Assembly: GCF_965223525.1 (NCBI RefSeq)
Contig: NZ_CBDCWX010000005.1
Coordinates: 1,488,001-1,552,000, forward strand
Source: Leptofilum sp965223525
GTDB taxonomy: Bacteria > Chloroflexota > Anaerolineae > Promineifilales > Promineifilaceae
Direction: 5' to 3'
Length of the DNA stretch: 64,000 nt
Shown here: one piece after another, positions 1 to 7,897 of the stretch
How positions within the stretch are numbered: the stretch's first letter is position 1
How the letters are laid out: each line of letters starts with the position of its first letter
Notes under the pieces: model-generated
What the model saw: only the letters and a program-made list of their open reading frames with translations
Database searches by the model: none
Told to the model about the DNA's origin: nothing
Position numbers and translations under genes: made by a program

Positions 1-185
1 AATCTTTGTTTGTGTCGCTAGCGGCCAGTGCTGGCCTAAACCCCAGCGACGCTTTGTTGGCTCCTGAACGCTTTTTGCAACGCGGCCCATTTGGTTGGCT
101 AGCTCTGTTGGTGATGCCCTGTGGTTGGCTAGGGCCGTTTGTGGGCTTTAACTTGATTCAGCGGCTGTCAATCAGTGAAGAGTAA
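1..185 (+). CDS. C-terminal end of an unidentified membrane protein (5' cut off)
   Basis: The frame is open from position 3 to the TAA at 183-185 and encodes the last 60 residues of a protein that begins before the window. The visible part contains a hydrophobic stretch (PFGWLALLVMPCGWLGPFVG) long enough to span a membrane, followed by a short polar tail ending in ISEE. The family cannot be recognised from this piece. The next gene lies on the opposite strand (convergent), separated by a short run of degenerate GTAATCGG-type repeats. Confidence 0.55.
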   Translation, partial: SLFVSLAASAGLNPSDALLAPERFLQRGPFGWLALLVMPCGWLGPFVGFNLIQRLSISEE

Positions 186-236
186 TCGGTATTTGGTGAA
201 CGGTTTACGGATTACCGCCTACTGACTACCGAGCAG
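182..236. repeat. degenerate GTAATCGG-type spacer repeat
   Basis: This is a short low-complexity spacer made of variants of GGTAATCGGTA, GGTGAACGG and GATTACCG. Similar text recurs at 768-820 and 25489-25548 and, more loosely, at 13011-13041. It fills the gap between convergent genes. It looks like quasi-tandem slippage-derived spacer DNA rather than a gene or a discrete binding site. Confidence 0.5.
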
Positions 237-764
237 GCGGTTGGCGAAGCGAATGAGCCATTTGAATAGCCTCTGGGGGAAGGAGAGGCGGGGACGGGCT
301 TGCAAACTATCTTCCATTCGCATGACGGCGGCCACCCATTGGCCACGACGAAGCTCCATCAGGCTCAGGGCGCGTAGCACTTGGGCCTGTTTTTCTTTTT
401 CATTGCTTTGGGCAAATTGGGCGGCGGCGTCGCTGTAGTGGCGTGCGGCTTCGGTGTATTTTTTTTGCCCGGCGTACAGGTCGCCGAGATTGCCCAGCGT
501 TTGGGCGTGGCGGCTGGCATCCCCAATTTGTTGAAACAGGTTGGCGGCTTGGGTGAGGGTGGTTGCGGCCGTTTCTCCATCCCCCAGCACGCGCAAAATC
601 ACTCCCATGTTGTTGAGCATCTCTGCCTGGTTGCCAAAATCTTCTTGTGCGGCAAAGGTTGCAGCAGCTTGTTCAAATACGGCCAACGCTTCGCGCCGTT
701 TGCCTTGCTGAAATAGCCGCATCCCTTCATCTTTTAATGCTTGGGGAGAGGGGGAAGGAGTCAT
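219..764 (-). CDS. tetratricopeptide repeat (TPR) protein
   Basis: A 181-residue soluble protein starting at MTPSPSPQALKDEG. The frame is open further upstream, but that part would overlap the XRE gene and reads like a shadow of it. At least three TPR-like helical pairs are visible between about residues 10 and 140, for example MRLFQQGKRREALAVFEQAA and the segments around QTLGNLGDLYAGQKKYTEAA. A basic, hydrophobic C-terminus (RLFKWLIRFANRLLG) could be an amphipathic membrane contact. TPR proteins are protein-protein adaptors; the partner is unknown. It lies 40 bp downstream of the XRE regulator gene on the same strand, so the two may be co-transcribed. Confidence 0.75.
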   Translation of the reverse strand: MTPSPSPQALKDEGMRLFQQGKRREALAVFEQAAATFAAQEDFGNQAEMLNNMGVILRVLGDGETAATTLTQAANLFQQIGDASRHAQTLGNLGDLYAGQKKYTEAARHYSDAAAQFAQSNEKEKQAQVLRALSLMELRRGQWVAAVMRMEDSLQARPRLSFPQRLFKWLIRFANRLLGSQ

Positions 765-804
765 TGCGGAGAGAATTACGCAATTACTGAATGTAATTCG
801 GTAA

Positions 805-1467
805 TTAGTAGGTGATTTCCAGCAAGCTTTCGGCCACCTGTCGTAGTTGGGCGACATCCATCTCGCTGAGTTTTTTGGCGGTGTCCAGATAGCTAACGTT
901 GACTGGGTTGATGAGGAAGGCCTGCATGTCTGGAGCCATGCGTTGGAATTGGCGCTCCAGCTTTTGCTTGGCTTCGTGGCGACCCAGCGGGCCGTGTACA
1001 TCATCTAAAAAGTAGTTCACAGAGACGTCTAGCTGGCGGCAAATTTGCTCCAGGTGCAGGTAAGGAATTGGCTCCTCGCCCATTTCATACGATTTGAGCA
1101 GCGCTTCGTCCATATCGAGCGTTTCAGCCAAATCGGCCAGTGATTGGCGGCTGCGTAGCCGCTGCTGGCTGAGCAAAACGCCGATAACACGGTGGCGCAG
1201 GGCGATTAGATTAGCAAAATCCAACTCGTCTTCAGATTTGAGCGGTTCGCTACCCCAAAAGTAGCCCATCGGAATGTTGAGGAAGAGCGCCAGCGCTTCT
1301 AGCTGCGGTAAGGAGACCGAGTATGCGCCTGACTCGATTTTGCTGTATTCGGCTGGTTTGACACCTAAAACGGCCGCACACTCTTTCTTGGTGCGTCCAA
1401 AATGCTCTCTGGCCTTTTCTATGAGGCCGCCCAACATTTTTGCGCGTTCTGGATTCAATTCACTCAT
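805..1467 (-). CDS. XRE-family regulator with two HTH domains
   Basis: A 220-residue protein from MSELNPERAKM; longer in-frame extensions upstream have no family-like sequence. Residues about 10-65 (GLIEKAREHFGRTKKECAAVLGVKPAEYSKIESGAYSVSLPQLEALALFL) form a Cro/C1-type helix-turn-helix. A second HTH lies at about residues 90-160 (RLRSRQSLADLAETLDMDEALLKSYEMGEEPIPYLHLEQICRQLDV). Tandem XRE domains suggest binding to a long or bipartite operator. No sensor domain is evident in the C-terminal 50 residues. It heads a two-gene unit with the TPR gene and is divergent from the esterase gene, so the roughly 160-bp gap at 1468-1626 probably carries both promoters. Confidence 0.8.
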   Translation of the reverse strand: MSELNPERAKMLGGLIEKAREHFGRTKKECAAVLGVKPAEYSKIESGAYSVSLPQLEALALFLNIPMGYFWGSEPLKSEDELDFANLIALRHRVIGVLLSQQRLRSRQSLADLAETLDMDEALLKSYEMGEEPIPYLHLEQICRQLDVSVNYFLDDVHGPLGRHEAKQKLERQFQRMAPDMQAFLINPVNVSYLDTAKKLSEMDVAQLRQVAESLLEITY

Positions 1468-1626
1468 TAGGTTTCTCTTGCAAGATGTCTCTGTTCTTGG
1501 CTGGGTTGAACTGGAGAGGATATTAACATAATTCAGTTTGAGGCACAACTTTGCAACTTTTTGGGAAACGGCCGTTACCTGCCTTTAAAGAGCCGTACAA
1601 AAACTGTATTGAGTTGGAGGTGTGTT

Positions 1627-2577
1627 ATGAGCCTGTATCGTATGACTGTTATTTTTGTGGGTGTGTTGCTGCTGTCGGCGTGTGAACGGCCGTCTTCAAT
1701 TGGCCTTCAGACGGAGGTGTTAGAGATTGATGGAGTTGAGCGCACGTATCATATCTATTTCCCTTCTGATTTTAATGAGACGGAGGCAGCTCCGCTGGTG
1801 CTGGCACTGCATGGCGGTGGGGGGGCAGGCGCAACATTCAATCAGGGAACAGCCAACACGTTTATTCCGGCAGCAGAAAGTCGGGGAATGGTGGCGGTAT
1901 TTCCTGAAGGGGTTGATAATCAATGGTGTGACGGCCGTACCGAACATTTGGCAGAAGATCGAAATTGCACTGAAATTGACGATCTCGCCTTTTTAGAAGC
2001 TGTTATTGACCAAATGATAGCCGAGCACGGTATTGATCCGGCGCGGGTGTATGCAACGGGCATCTCGAATGGTGGTTTCATGTCTGTGCGGCTGGCTTTG
2101 GAACTAACCAACAAGCTGGCGGCGGTTGCGCCTGTGACAGCACAGCTTTCTGTAGCGTTGGCCGAGCAGGAACCCAGCCAGCCTATCTCGATTATGCTCG
2201 TAAACGGCACAGCCGATCCGCTTGTGCCATTTGATGGTGGAGACGTGAAAATAGTTAAATTTGGCCGCAGCCGAGGCGAGATTTTATCTACTGAGGAGAC
2301 GGTTGCGCGGTTTCGTGGATTCAATAATTGCGTAGGTTCGGCGGAAGTGGTTAATTTGTCTGATAGTGACCCGGATGATGGAACGGCCGTACAGATTGAA
2401 AGTTATACCAACTGCATTGATAATACCGAGGTGGTTTTGGTACAGGTTGAAGGTGGCGGGCATACCTGGCCAGGTGGCCAACAATATCTAAGCGAGGCGT
2501 TGGTGGGTGTTGTCAGCCGGGAAATCAACGCCAGCGAACTGATTTTGGACTTTTTCCTTGAACATAGCAAACCATAG
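1627..2577 (+). CDS. secreted PHB-depolymerase/feruloyl-esterase-type lipoprotein
   Basis: A 316-residue protein; the ATG at 1627 follows a GGAGG ribosome site. The N-terminus is a lipoprotein signal (FVGVLLLSAC, lipobox Cys19), so it is exported and lipid-anchored. It is an alpha/beta hydrolase of the LpqC/polyhydroxybutyrate depolymerase family: oxyanion region ALHGGGGAG (60-68), nucleophile motif GISNGG (Ser147), acid in NGTADP (Asp197) and His279 in GGGHTWPGG. Known family members cleave ester bonds of polyesters or feruloylated sugars; the substrate here is not determinable. Four cysteines may form disulfides. ACGGCCGT occurs in the coding sequence. The next gene starts 7 bp downstream. 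Confidence 0.88.
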   Translation: MSLYRMTVIFVGVLLLSACERPSSIGLQTEVLEIDGVERTYHIYFPSDFNETEAAPLVLALHGGGGAGATFNQGTANTFIPAAESRGMVAVFPEGVDNQWCDGRTEHLAEDRNCTEIDDLAFLEAVIDQMIAEHGIDPARVYATGISNGGFMSVRLALELTNKLAAVAPVTAQLSVALAEQEPSQPISIMLVNGTADPLVPFDGGDVKIVKFGRSRGEILSTEETVARFRGFNNCVGSAEVVNLSDSDPDDGTAVQIESYTNCIDNTEVVLVQVEGGGHTWPGGQQYLSEALVGVVSREINASELILDFFLEHSKP

Positions 2578-2584
2578 AAAATTC

Positions 2585-3172
2585 ATGGAGATTTTACTAG
2601 AGACGGCACGTTTGCGGCTGCGTCGCTTTACAGGTGAGGATGTAGATCATTTATTTGCGCTGGATAATGATCCAGAGGTGATGCGTTACTTGAACGGGGG
2701 TGTGCCGACGCTGCGCCAGGTGGTTGAGCAAAAGATTTTGCCTGGGTTTATGCAGATCGATCCGGTGCAGCCTGCATTTGGTTTTTGGGCGGCAGAGATG
2801 AGGGAATGTGGAGAATTTGTGGGATGGTTTAGTTTACGGCCGTTACCCCAAAACCCTCATCATGCTGCCCTGGGTTACCGACTGGTGCGCGCCGCTTGGG
2901 GGCAGGGCTTGGCTACCGAAGGCGTGCGTGCGCTCATCTGCAAGGGGTTTGCTGAGTTGGGGCTGGTGCGCGTGGTAGCGACGACATATGAACACAATGT
3001 CGCTTCCCGTCGCGTGATGGAGAAAGTGGGGATGACGCTGGTGCGCCGCTTCCGCCTGACGCCAGAGGCATTGCAGGCAACCGACACATTTCACACCGAA
3101 GATTTGGAAGTTTGGGATGGGGATGATGTGGAGTACGCGCTGGATAAATTAGATTGGGAGAAACAACAATGA
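2585..3172 (+). CDS. GNAT N-acetyltransferase, RimJ/RimL type
   Basis: A 195-residue protein from MEILLETARLRLRRF; an earlier ATG at 2558 would overlap the esterase. The N-terminal LETARLRLRRFTGEDVDHLF and the acetyl-CoA-binding pattern GYRLVRAAWGQGLATEGVRAL, followed by NVASRRVMEKVGM, are hallmarks of the ribosomal-protein-type N-acetyltransferases. The acceptor is unknown. The stop overlaps the start of the sigma-factor gene (ATGA at 3169-3172), which implies translational coupling within an operon esterase-GNAT-sigma-SRPBCC. Confidence 0.88.
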   Translation: MEILLETARLRLRRFTGEDVDHLFALDNDPEVMRYLNGGVPTLRQVVEQKILPGFMQIDPVQPAFGFWAAEMRECGEFVGWFSLRPLPQNPHHAALGYRLVRAAWGQGLATEGVRALICKGFAELGLVRVVATTYEHNVASRRVMEKVGMTLVRRFRLTPEALQATDTFHTEDLEVWDGDDVEYALDKLDWEKQQ

Positions 3173-3969
3173 CGGCTGACAATTTTACCATAACGTTTGA
3201 ATCTTTTCGTGGTGAGCTGAAATCATTTATCTTACGCATGACGGCGAGTGTTCAAGACAGCGAAGATATTGTTCAGGAAACATACATTAAGGCACACGCA
3301 AAAATTGACAGCTTCCGGGGCGATTCCTCTTTGAAAACATGGGTGTTTGCCATTGCGGCCAATTTGGCTAGGGATTTGCTGCGGGCCAAAAAGCGATGGC
3401 CAGAGAATGTGACCGACATTTGTAAAGATGCCGCGCTGAGCAACCCGCAATTTTTTCAGGAAGCGATGGAGATCCGGCAAACCTCCCCGCAAGGCCACTT
3501 TGAAATCAAGGAGCATATTGCTTTTTGCTTCACCTGCGTATCTCAATCTTTGCCGCTGGAGCAGCAGATAACGCTGCTGCTTAAGGAGGTATATGGGTTT
3601 AAGATAAAAGAGATCGCCGAGATTATGGCGCAAACAGAGGCAATGGTGAAATATTATTTGCGGGTTGGGCGCAGCAAGATGATTGATGTTTTTGATCATC
3701 GCTGTTCGCTGATTAACAAGCAGGGGATTTGCCACCAATGCACGGAGCTGAATGGCATTTTTAATCCCAAGCAAGATGTGCAGGTGGAGCTGGTGAAGAT
3801 TCAGATGGTGCGCGATGAGGAAAACGAGAGCAAGGAAGCATTATTTGATCTGCGGATGAAAATTTTGCAGGAGCTGGATCCGTTTGAATCTGGGGCGGCT
3901 GAATTGCAGCTACACCATCTGGAACATAATCGGCAGGTGATGGAGGCGTATTTGGCAGACGATTCGTAA
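3169..3969 (+). CDS. ECF sigma factor with a cysteine-containing C-terminal extension
   Basis: A 266-residue protein from MTADNFTITF. Region 2 is clear (ILRMTASVQDSEDIVQETYIKAHAKIDSFRGDSSLKTWVFAIAANLARDLLR) and region 4 is recognisable (LLLKEVYGFKIKEIAEIMAQTEAMVKYYLRVGRSKM). It is about 80 residues longer than a minimal ECF factor. The extension starts with HRCSLINKQGICHQCTELNG, a Cys-x8-Cys-x2-Cys pattern that could bind metal or sense redox, and ends in an acidic helical tail. No anti-sigma gene adjoins it, so the extension may be the regulatory element (inference). It is coupled to the GNAT gene by ATGA and followed after 55 bp by the SRPBCC gene. Confidence 0.85.
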   Translation: MTADNFTITFESFRGELKSFILRMTASVQDSEDIVQETYIKAHAKIDSFRGDSSLKTWVFAIAANLARDLLRAKKRWPENVTDICKDAALSNPQFFQEAMEIRQTSPQGHFEIKEHIAFCFTCVSQSLPLEQQITLLLKEVYGFKIKEIAEIMAQTEAMVKYYLRVGRSKMIDVFDHRCSLINKQGICHQCTELNGIFNPKQDVQVELVKIQMVRDEENESKEALFDLRMKILQELDPFESGAAELQLHHLEHNRQVMEAYLADDS

Positions 3970-4024
3970 AAATCCTATCTTTTTTAGCGGCTGGATCGTC
4001 TAAAAAAGAAAAAGGAGACTATTG

Positions 4025-4498
4025 ATGACAAATTTATCTCAATCCCCCGATGGTAAAGCCATCACCACCAAGACGATGTTTAGTCGAGAAACGGCCGTTT
4101 CCACCAAAATTCAAGCAGATGCGGCCATCATCTGGTCTTTGCTAACCAATGCGGCCGATTTTGCCCGCTGGAACAGCACCATTATTTCATTAGATGGGAA
4201 CATTGAAGTGGGTGAAACGCTTCAGCTTAAATCCACGCTGGATGAAAGCCGAACGTTTAAGTTGAAAGTGAAGGAGATGGTGCCTGAGCAGCGGCTGGTT
4301 TGGGGGGATAGTCAGGGGAGTCGGGTTTATGCACTACAACAAAGTGGGGACGGGGTTGTCTTTTCTATGACTGAAAAGATTGGCGGCCTGTTTTTCCCGC
4401 TGTTTGCCCGCTTTATTCCTCCGTTTGATGACTCATTTGAGCAGTTTGCTGCCGATTTGAAGCAGGAAGCAGAAGCGATCCAGAACTCAAAAAATTAG
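4025..4498 (+). CDS. SRPBCC (START-like) domain protein
   Basis: A 157-residue protein; AGGAG lies upstream of the ATG at 4025. After about 25 polar residues it has the SRPBCC beginning (AVSTKIQADAAIIWSLLTNAADFARWNSTIISLDGNIEVGETLQL) and ends with the long C-terminal helix (FIPPFDDSFEQFAADLKQEAEAI). The fold makes a hydrophobic cavity for small ligands; the ligand is unknown. It follows the ECF sigma gene and probably ends the operon at the strong hairpin 4516-4552. Confidence 0.85.
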   Translation: MTNLSQSPDGKAITTKTMFSRETAVSTKIQADAAIIWSLLTNAADFARWNSTIISLDGNIEVGETLQLKSTLDESRTFKLKVKEMVPEQRLVWGDSQGSRVYALQQSGDGVVFSMTEKIGGLFFPLFARFIPPFDDSFEQFAADLKQEAEAIQNSKN

Positions 4499-4515
4499 CA
4501 CATCACGGCAATTAT

Positions 4516-4552
4516 AAAGAAGTTCAACTTCTCCCAGAAGTTGAACTTCTTT
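4516..4552. terminator. perfect 17-bp hairpin after the SRPBCC gene
   Basis: The arms 4516-4532 and 4536-4552 are perfectly complementary around a CCC loop (AAAGAAGTTCAACTTCT and its complement). The A-rich left arm and T-rich right arm (CTTCTTT) make it a plausible bidirectional intrinsic terminator for the sigma/SRPBCC operon, although the T tract is short and part of the stem. Confidence 0.6.
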
Positions 4553-4575
4553 AACGCAAGGAGAAAACAGAAAAG

Positions 4576-4977
4576 ATGGAAAAGCGAACAAAAGATAACC
4601 CCTGGAAGCTGAAGACACCCCCTTTATCATCAGAGTATGAAATGTATGTGACCGAAAAAGACGGCCGTGAGATCATCGTCTGCATGGTCGGCAGAACAGT
4701 GCTTCATTACGACTATCGCTGCCTGGCAGATTGTCATGCGATGCTCAAAGAACATGGCGACTGGATGCTGCTTGGCAGCAAGGATGAAAAGCAGGAGGCA
4801 AAGCCGGGTACAGTGGAGTTTTGGGCGCGTTCGCCAGAAAATCCCATTGGGGGCTGGTATGGGCTCAAGAAAAATTTTCGGGGGCGCTTTGGCATGTACA
4901 TCCCGCCGCTTATGGAGGAACTAGGCTTGGCAGAGGTGGAACACAAAAAACGCAATAACAAAATGCGAGCAATCTAA
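4576..4977 (+). CDS. conserved-looking small protein of unknown function
   Basis: A 133-residue protein with an AGGAG site before the ATG at 4576. It is soluble, with no signal or membrane segment, and rich in Trp, Tyr, Gly and basic residues: YEMYVTEKDGREIIVCMVG near the start, GTVEFWARSPENPIGGWYGLKKNFRGRFG near the end. The pattern is that of a compact alpha/beta domain, but I do not recognise a function. It sits between two strong hairpins and so is probably a single-gene transcript. One ACGGCCGT is in frame and encodes part of KDGRE. Confidence 0.7.
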   Translation: MEKRTKDNPWKLKTPPLSSEYEMYVTEKDGREIIVCMVGRTVLHYDYRCLADCHAMLKEHGDWMLLGSKDEKQEAKPGTVEFWARSPENPIGGWYGLKKNFRGRFGMYIPPLMEELGLAEVEHKKRNNKMRAI

Positions 4978-4985
4978 CTGAACGC

Positions 4986-5021
4986 AAAAAAGAGGCTGGC
5001 AAATCACCAGCCTCTTTTTTT
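4986..5021. terminator. bidirectional intrinsic terminator
   Basis: A 14-bp stem (4986-4999 with 5007-5020; AAAAAAGAGGCTGG and its complement) with a 7-nt loop is followed by T on the plus strand and, because the left arm is A-rich, by T residues on the minus strand. It separates the converging small gene (+) and hsp20 (-) and suits both. Confidence 0.85.
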
Positions 5022-5048
5022 GACTCTGTGTGGAGGGGGAGAGTTTTG

Positions 5049-5474
5049 TTAGTTTGCGTTGATGGTGATGCGCTTTGGCTTCACAGCTTCCGCTTTGGGG
5101 ACGTTCAGGCTCAGGATGCCGTTGGTGTAGATGGCTTCAATTGCGTCACTGTCTACAGCCATTGGGAAGCGAATGCTGCGGCTAAAACGGCCGTAACGAC
5201 GCTCGCGCAGGTGGTATTTGGCCTCTTCTACCTCCTCATCTTGCTGAATTTCGCCTTTCAGCATCAACACGTCGTCTTCCAACGTAATTTCAATATCTTC
5301 TACGTTGATGCCGGGAATGGTGGCTTTTACAAAGTAGCTATCTTCGGTTTCGGCCACGTCCAGGGCAATGTTCCAGTTTGAAGTGGTGCGGGTATACGGC
5401 CGTTCAAACAAGCGATCAAATTCATTCATCAGGCTTACAGGATTCATCGGGTTCCAGCGTACTACTTTTTTCAT
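5049..5474 (-). CDS. Hsp20/alpha-crystallin small heat-shock protein
   Basis: A 141-residue chaperone; AAGGAG precedes the ATG. The alpha-crystallin domain spans about residues 35-130: WNIALDVAETEDSYFVKATIPGINVEDIEITLEDDVLMLKGEI, then RRYGRFSRSIRFPMAVDSDAIEAIYTNGILSLNVPKAE. The C-terminal KRITIN contains the I-x-I anchor used for oligomer assembly. It is an ATP-independent holdase in the cytoplasm. No CIRCE element is seen in the 286-bp upstream gap 5475-5760, which I could not otherwise interpret. Length is typical. Confidence 0.95.
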   Translation of the reverse strand: MKKVVRWNPMNPVSLMNEFDRLFERPYTRTTSNWNIALDVAETEDSYFVKATIPGINVEDIEITLEDDVLMLKGEIQQDEEVEEAKYHLRERRYGRFSRSIRFPMAVDSDAIEAIYTNGILSLNVPKAEAVKPKRITINAN

Positions 5475-5760
5475 CTTTCACACTCCTTATATTTCCAAGG
5501 TAACTTCTTTAAATTTTTATTCGGGAGGTGGCAACGGCTCAAAAAGAGTTCAAGAAAAATCGCAAAATACAAAACAAGCCACTGTCACCTGCACCGTCGT
5601 GTTTCTGTTTCCGCAAATACAGTTGGCATTTTCCAGCAGAAACGTAAGAAAAATATATGCACGATGTTAGAAGTTCATCGGAGAAATATAGAAATTTTAT
5701 TAACACTATTTGGGTGGTGCGACGTGACAGTCACTTTTGGAAGTGAGTGTCACGTAGGGA

Positions 5761-6834
5761 TTATTCCCAGGTTCCATTGACCAAATCCACAAATTCTGGC
5801 AGCGGGGTGTTGTTGCGTACCCGCAGGCGCGGCCAGGTAAAGCGGTTGGCATAGCTAAGCTCATCGCCGCTAAAGGTAGTGACTGCACCCCAAAAATCCA
5901 GCCGCTGCATCATGGAAAGCACGTTGTCATCATAACGACCAGCGGGGTAGGAGAAGTAGCGGGGCGTGTAGCCAATGTGGTAGGCAAGTGTTTCCTGCGG
6001 GCCCAATATTTCCCAAATTAGGTAATCATCATCGCGAGCGCGCAGGTCTGGGTGGGTGCGGGAGTGTGGCTCAAAGCGGTGGCCACTCGCCGCCATCTCT
6101 TCAATCATCGGCCAGGTCATGTAGCCTGCCCGATTACTGTCAATAAATTCGGTAGGAATGAAAAAGGTGCCAACAAAGCCAAACTGTTGCAGGATGGGGT
6201 AGGCATTTTCGTAATTGTCCAGATAGCCGTCGTCGAAGGTGAGAATGACGGGCTTGGGCGGCAATGGTTCATGGTTGGTGATGGCGCGGGAGAGCATGTA
6301 AAAGTCAATCGGTGTGTGGCCGTTGTCGGCCAGGTATTGCATTTGGGTGCGGAAGTTTTTGGGCGTTACGGATAGATCGGTGCGGTAAATGTCGGCATCT
6401 TCTGGCGGAACGCTAATGTAATGGTACATGAGAATTGGCACGGTGACGGTGATGGTGCTGCCTATGCCAGCCTGCGGTGTGGGCAGTGGGGGTGTTGTTG
6501 CCGTTGCTGTAGCTGTCCAGGCAGGATTGGGCGTGTGGCTGGGAGTGTAGGTGGGCGTCACCGTCGGGGTTTGCGTGGGTGTTGGGGTGGGCGATGCTGT
6601 TGCTGTCGCTGTGGGTGTTGTTGTGTCAGCAATTGTCGGCGTGGGGGCAACCGTGTTCAGGGCGTTGCTTTCGTTAGTGGGCGTGTTGGCGACGGCAACG
6701 GCCGTTTCCCCTTCCCCTCTCTCATTCAACACAACTCCTGCAAAAAAGAGCAGCAGCACAAACAGCAGCAAAGAGCCGAACAGGTTCCCGTCACGGCCGT
6801 TTGCCTGGTCTGTTGTGTCCTGATGTTTTGCCAT
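5761..6834 (-). CDS. membrane-anchored polysaccharide deacetylase (NodB domain)
   Basis: A 357-residue protein with an N-terminal membrane anchor (residues about 19-37, LFGSLLLFVLLLFFAGVVL), a Thr/Pro linker of about 80 residues (repeated TPTPT/TATAT), and an extracellular NodB domain from about residue 130. Motif 1 is TFDDGYLDNYENA (general-base and metal Asp), motif 2 is HSRTH (metal His pair) and motif 3 is in FSYPAGRYDD. The family removes acetyl groups from N-acetylglucosamine polymers such as peptidoglycan or exopolysaccharide, with a divalent metal. It lies alone on the minus strand, divergent from the sigma-factor gene at 7031. Confidence 0.92.
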   Translation of the reverse strand: MAKHQDTTDQANGRDGNLFGSLLLFVLLLFFAGVVLNERGEGETAVAVANTPTNESNALNTVAPTPTIADTTTPTATATASPTPTPTQTPTVTPTYTPSHTPNPAWTATATATTPPLPTPQAGIGSTITVTVPILMYHYISVPPEDADIYRTDLSVTPKNFRTQMQYLADNGHTPIDFYMLSRAITNHEPLPPKPVILTFDDGYLDNYENAYPILQQFGFVGTFFIPTEFIDSNRAGYMTWPMIEEMAASGHRFEPHSRTHPDLRARDDDYLIWEILGPQETLAYHIGYTPRYFSYPAGRYDDNVLSMMQRLDFWGAVTTFSGDELSYANRFTWPRLRVRNNTPLPEFVDLVNGTWE

Positions 6835-7030
6835 GACGATTGAGCATAACGTTGTGAAAAACGGCCGTCAAGCACGATTTACCCACAGCTAAAGAACGGA
6901 AAATAGATGAGGGTTTGTAACCTTTGTGAGAAGAAGTTTTGTTAGGCAGGCCGTAAGCCATCTGTTATACTGCCGTTCCGCACACACCAAGATGCTTCAA
7001 GACGGTTAATTAGTGTAGGAAGAGGACACG

Positions 7031-7648
7031 TTGAGTTCACCCATCAATGAAAAAGCGCTCATTGAGCGCGCCAAAGTAGATAAAGATGCGTTTGGGCAGC
7101 TTTACGAGCTTTACGTAGATCGAATTTATAATTATGTCTACTATCGGACAGGCAATGTGGCGGATGCCGAAGATTTAACGGCCAAGATTTTTGTCCGAGC
7201 CATGAAGCATATTCCCCGTTACCAGGATAAGGGCGTGCCGTTTTCGGCCTGGCTGTATCGCATTGCTCATAATTTGGTGGCTAACTGGCACCGAGACAAC
7301 AGCCGTCGCCAGATGGTGGCCCTGGATGATATTACCCATTGGCATGTGGGAGATGAAAGCCCGGAGTTTGCTACGCAGCTTCTGGAGGACAAGAATTTGC
7401 TGCTTGGCGCAATTCGCCGTTTACCTGCTGACCGTCAAGAGTTGCTGATTCTTAAGTTTGTTGAGCGGCTGTCTAATGCTGAAATTGGTGACATTATGGG
7501 GCGCAGTGAGGGAGCTATTAAGTCGCTTTACCATCGCACATTGCTTTCTTTGCGCGAGGATATGCGTGAACGTCATGGCAACGAATCTGCGCCTGCACCA
7601 TCTCGCAGAAAATCGCTATTTAGGCGGCCGTTTTCTAGCCGCCAGTAA
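7031..7648 (+). CDS. ECF RNA polymerase sigma factor (TTG start)
   Basis: A 205-residue sigma factor. The first codon is TTG at 7031, preceded by AGGAAGAGGA; there is no nearer in-frame ATG that keeps region 2. Region 2 (DAFGQLYELYVDRIYNYVYYRTGNVADAEDLTAKIFVRAMKHIPRY) and the PFSAWLYRIAHNLVANWHRD motif are clear. Region 4 is ILKFVERLSNAEIGDIMGRSEGAIKSLYHRTLLSLRED. The C-terminus is basic and probably disordered. No anti-sigma gene is adjacent; the next gene is an unknown membrane protein 250 bp on. Confidence 0.92.
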   Translation: MSSPINEKALIERAKVDKDAFGQLYELYVDRIYNYVYYRTGNVADAEDLTAKIFVRAMKHIPRYQDKGVPFSAWLYRIAHNLVANWHRDNSRRQMVALDDITHWHVGDESPEFATQLLEDKNLLLGAIRRLPADRQELLILKFVERLSNAEIGDIMGRSEGAIKSLYHRTLLSLREDMRERHGNESAPAPSRRKSLFRRPFSSRQ

Positions 7649-7671
7649 GCTATTAGGCGCAGTAGTGGCTG

Positions 7672-7699
7672 TTGCTTGACAGTTAGATTGTGCTAAAAT
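7672..7699 (+). promoter_or_regulatory. possible extended -10 promoter upstream of the oxidase region
   Basis: TTGCTT (7672-7677), a 16-nt spacer and TAAAAT (7694-7699) with a TGC extension just upstream (TGCTAAAAT) resemble a sigma-A promoter. It lies about 200 bp before the membrane-protein gene at 7898. The surrounding 249-bp gap 7649-7897 has no convincing gene. The assignment rests on pattern only. Confidence 0.35.
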
Positions 7700-7897
7700 C
7701 CACAAACGAGAAGAAGCGATTCAAAACGCATTATCTTGAAGAGCAGGTATGTGTAGCAAATCACAAGAAGATTATTCATTTTAGCTTTCGCAAAGCGATT
7801 TTTGAACAATTGCAAATAGTTCCAATGACACTTTTTGGCGACCGGAGCCTTCTCGCAGAAAACGTGATTGTGCGAGACCCCGGCAGGAGAAGAACCA

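Noticed and set aside
219..1004. Longer version of the TPR gene starting at 1004 and longer XRE version starting at 1548
   Set aside because: The extra N-terminal residues overlap or precede the neighbouring gene and lack family similarity; internal starts at 764 and 1467 fit domain boundaries.
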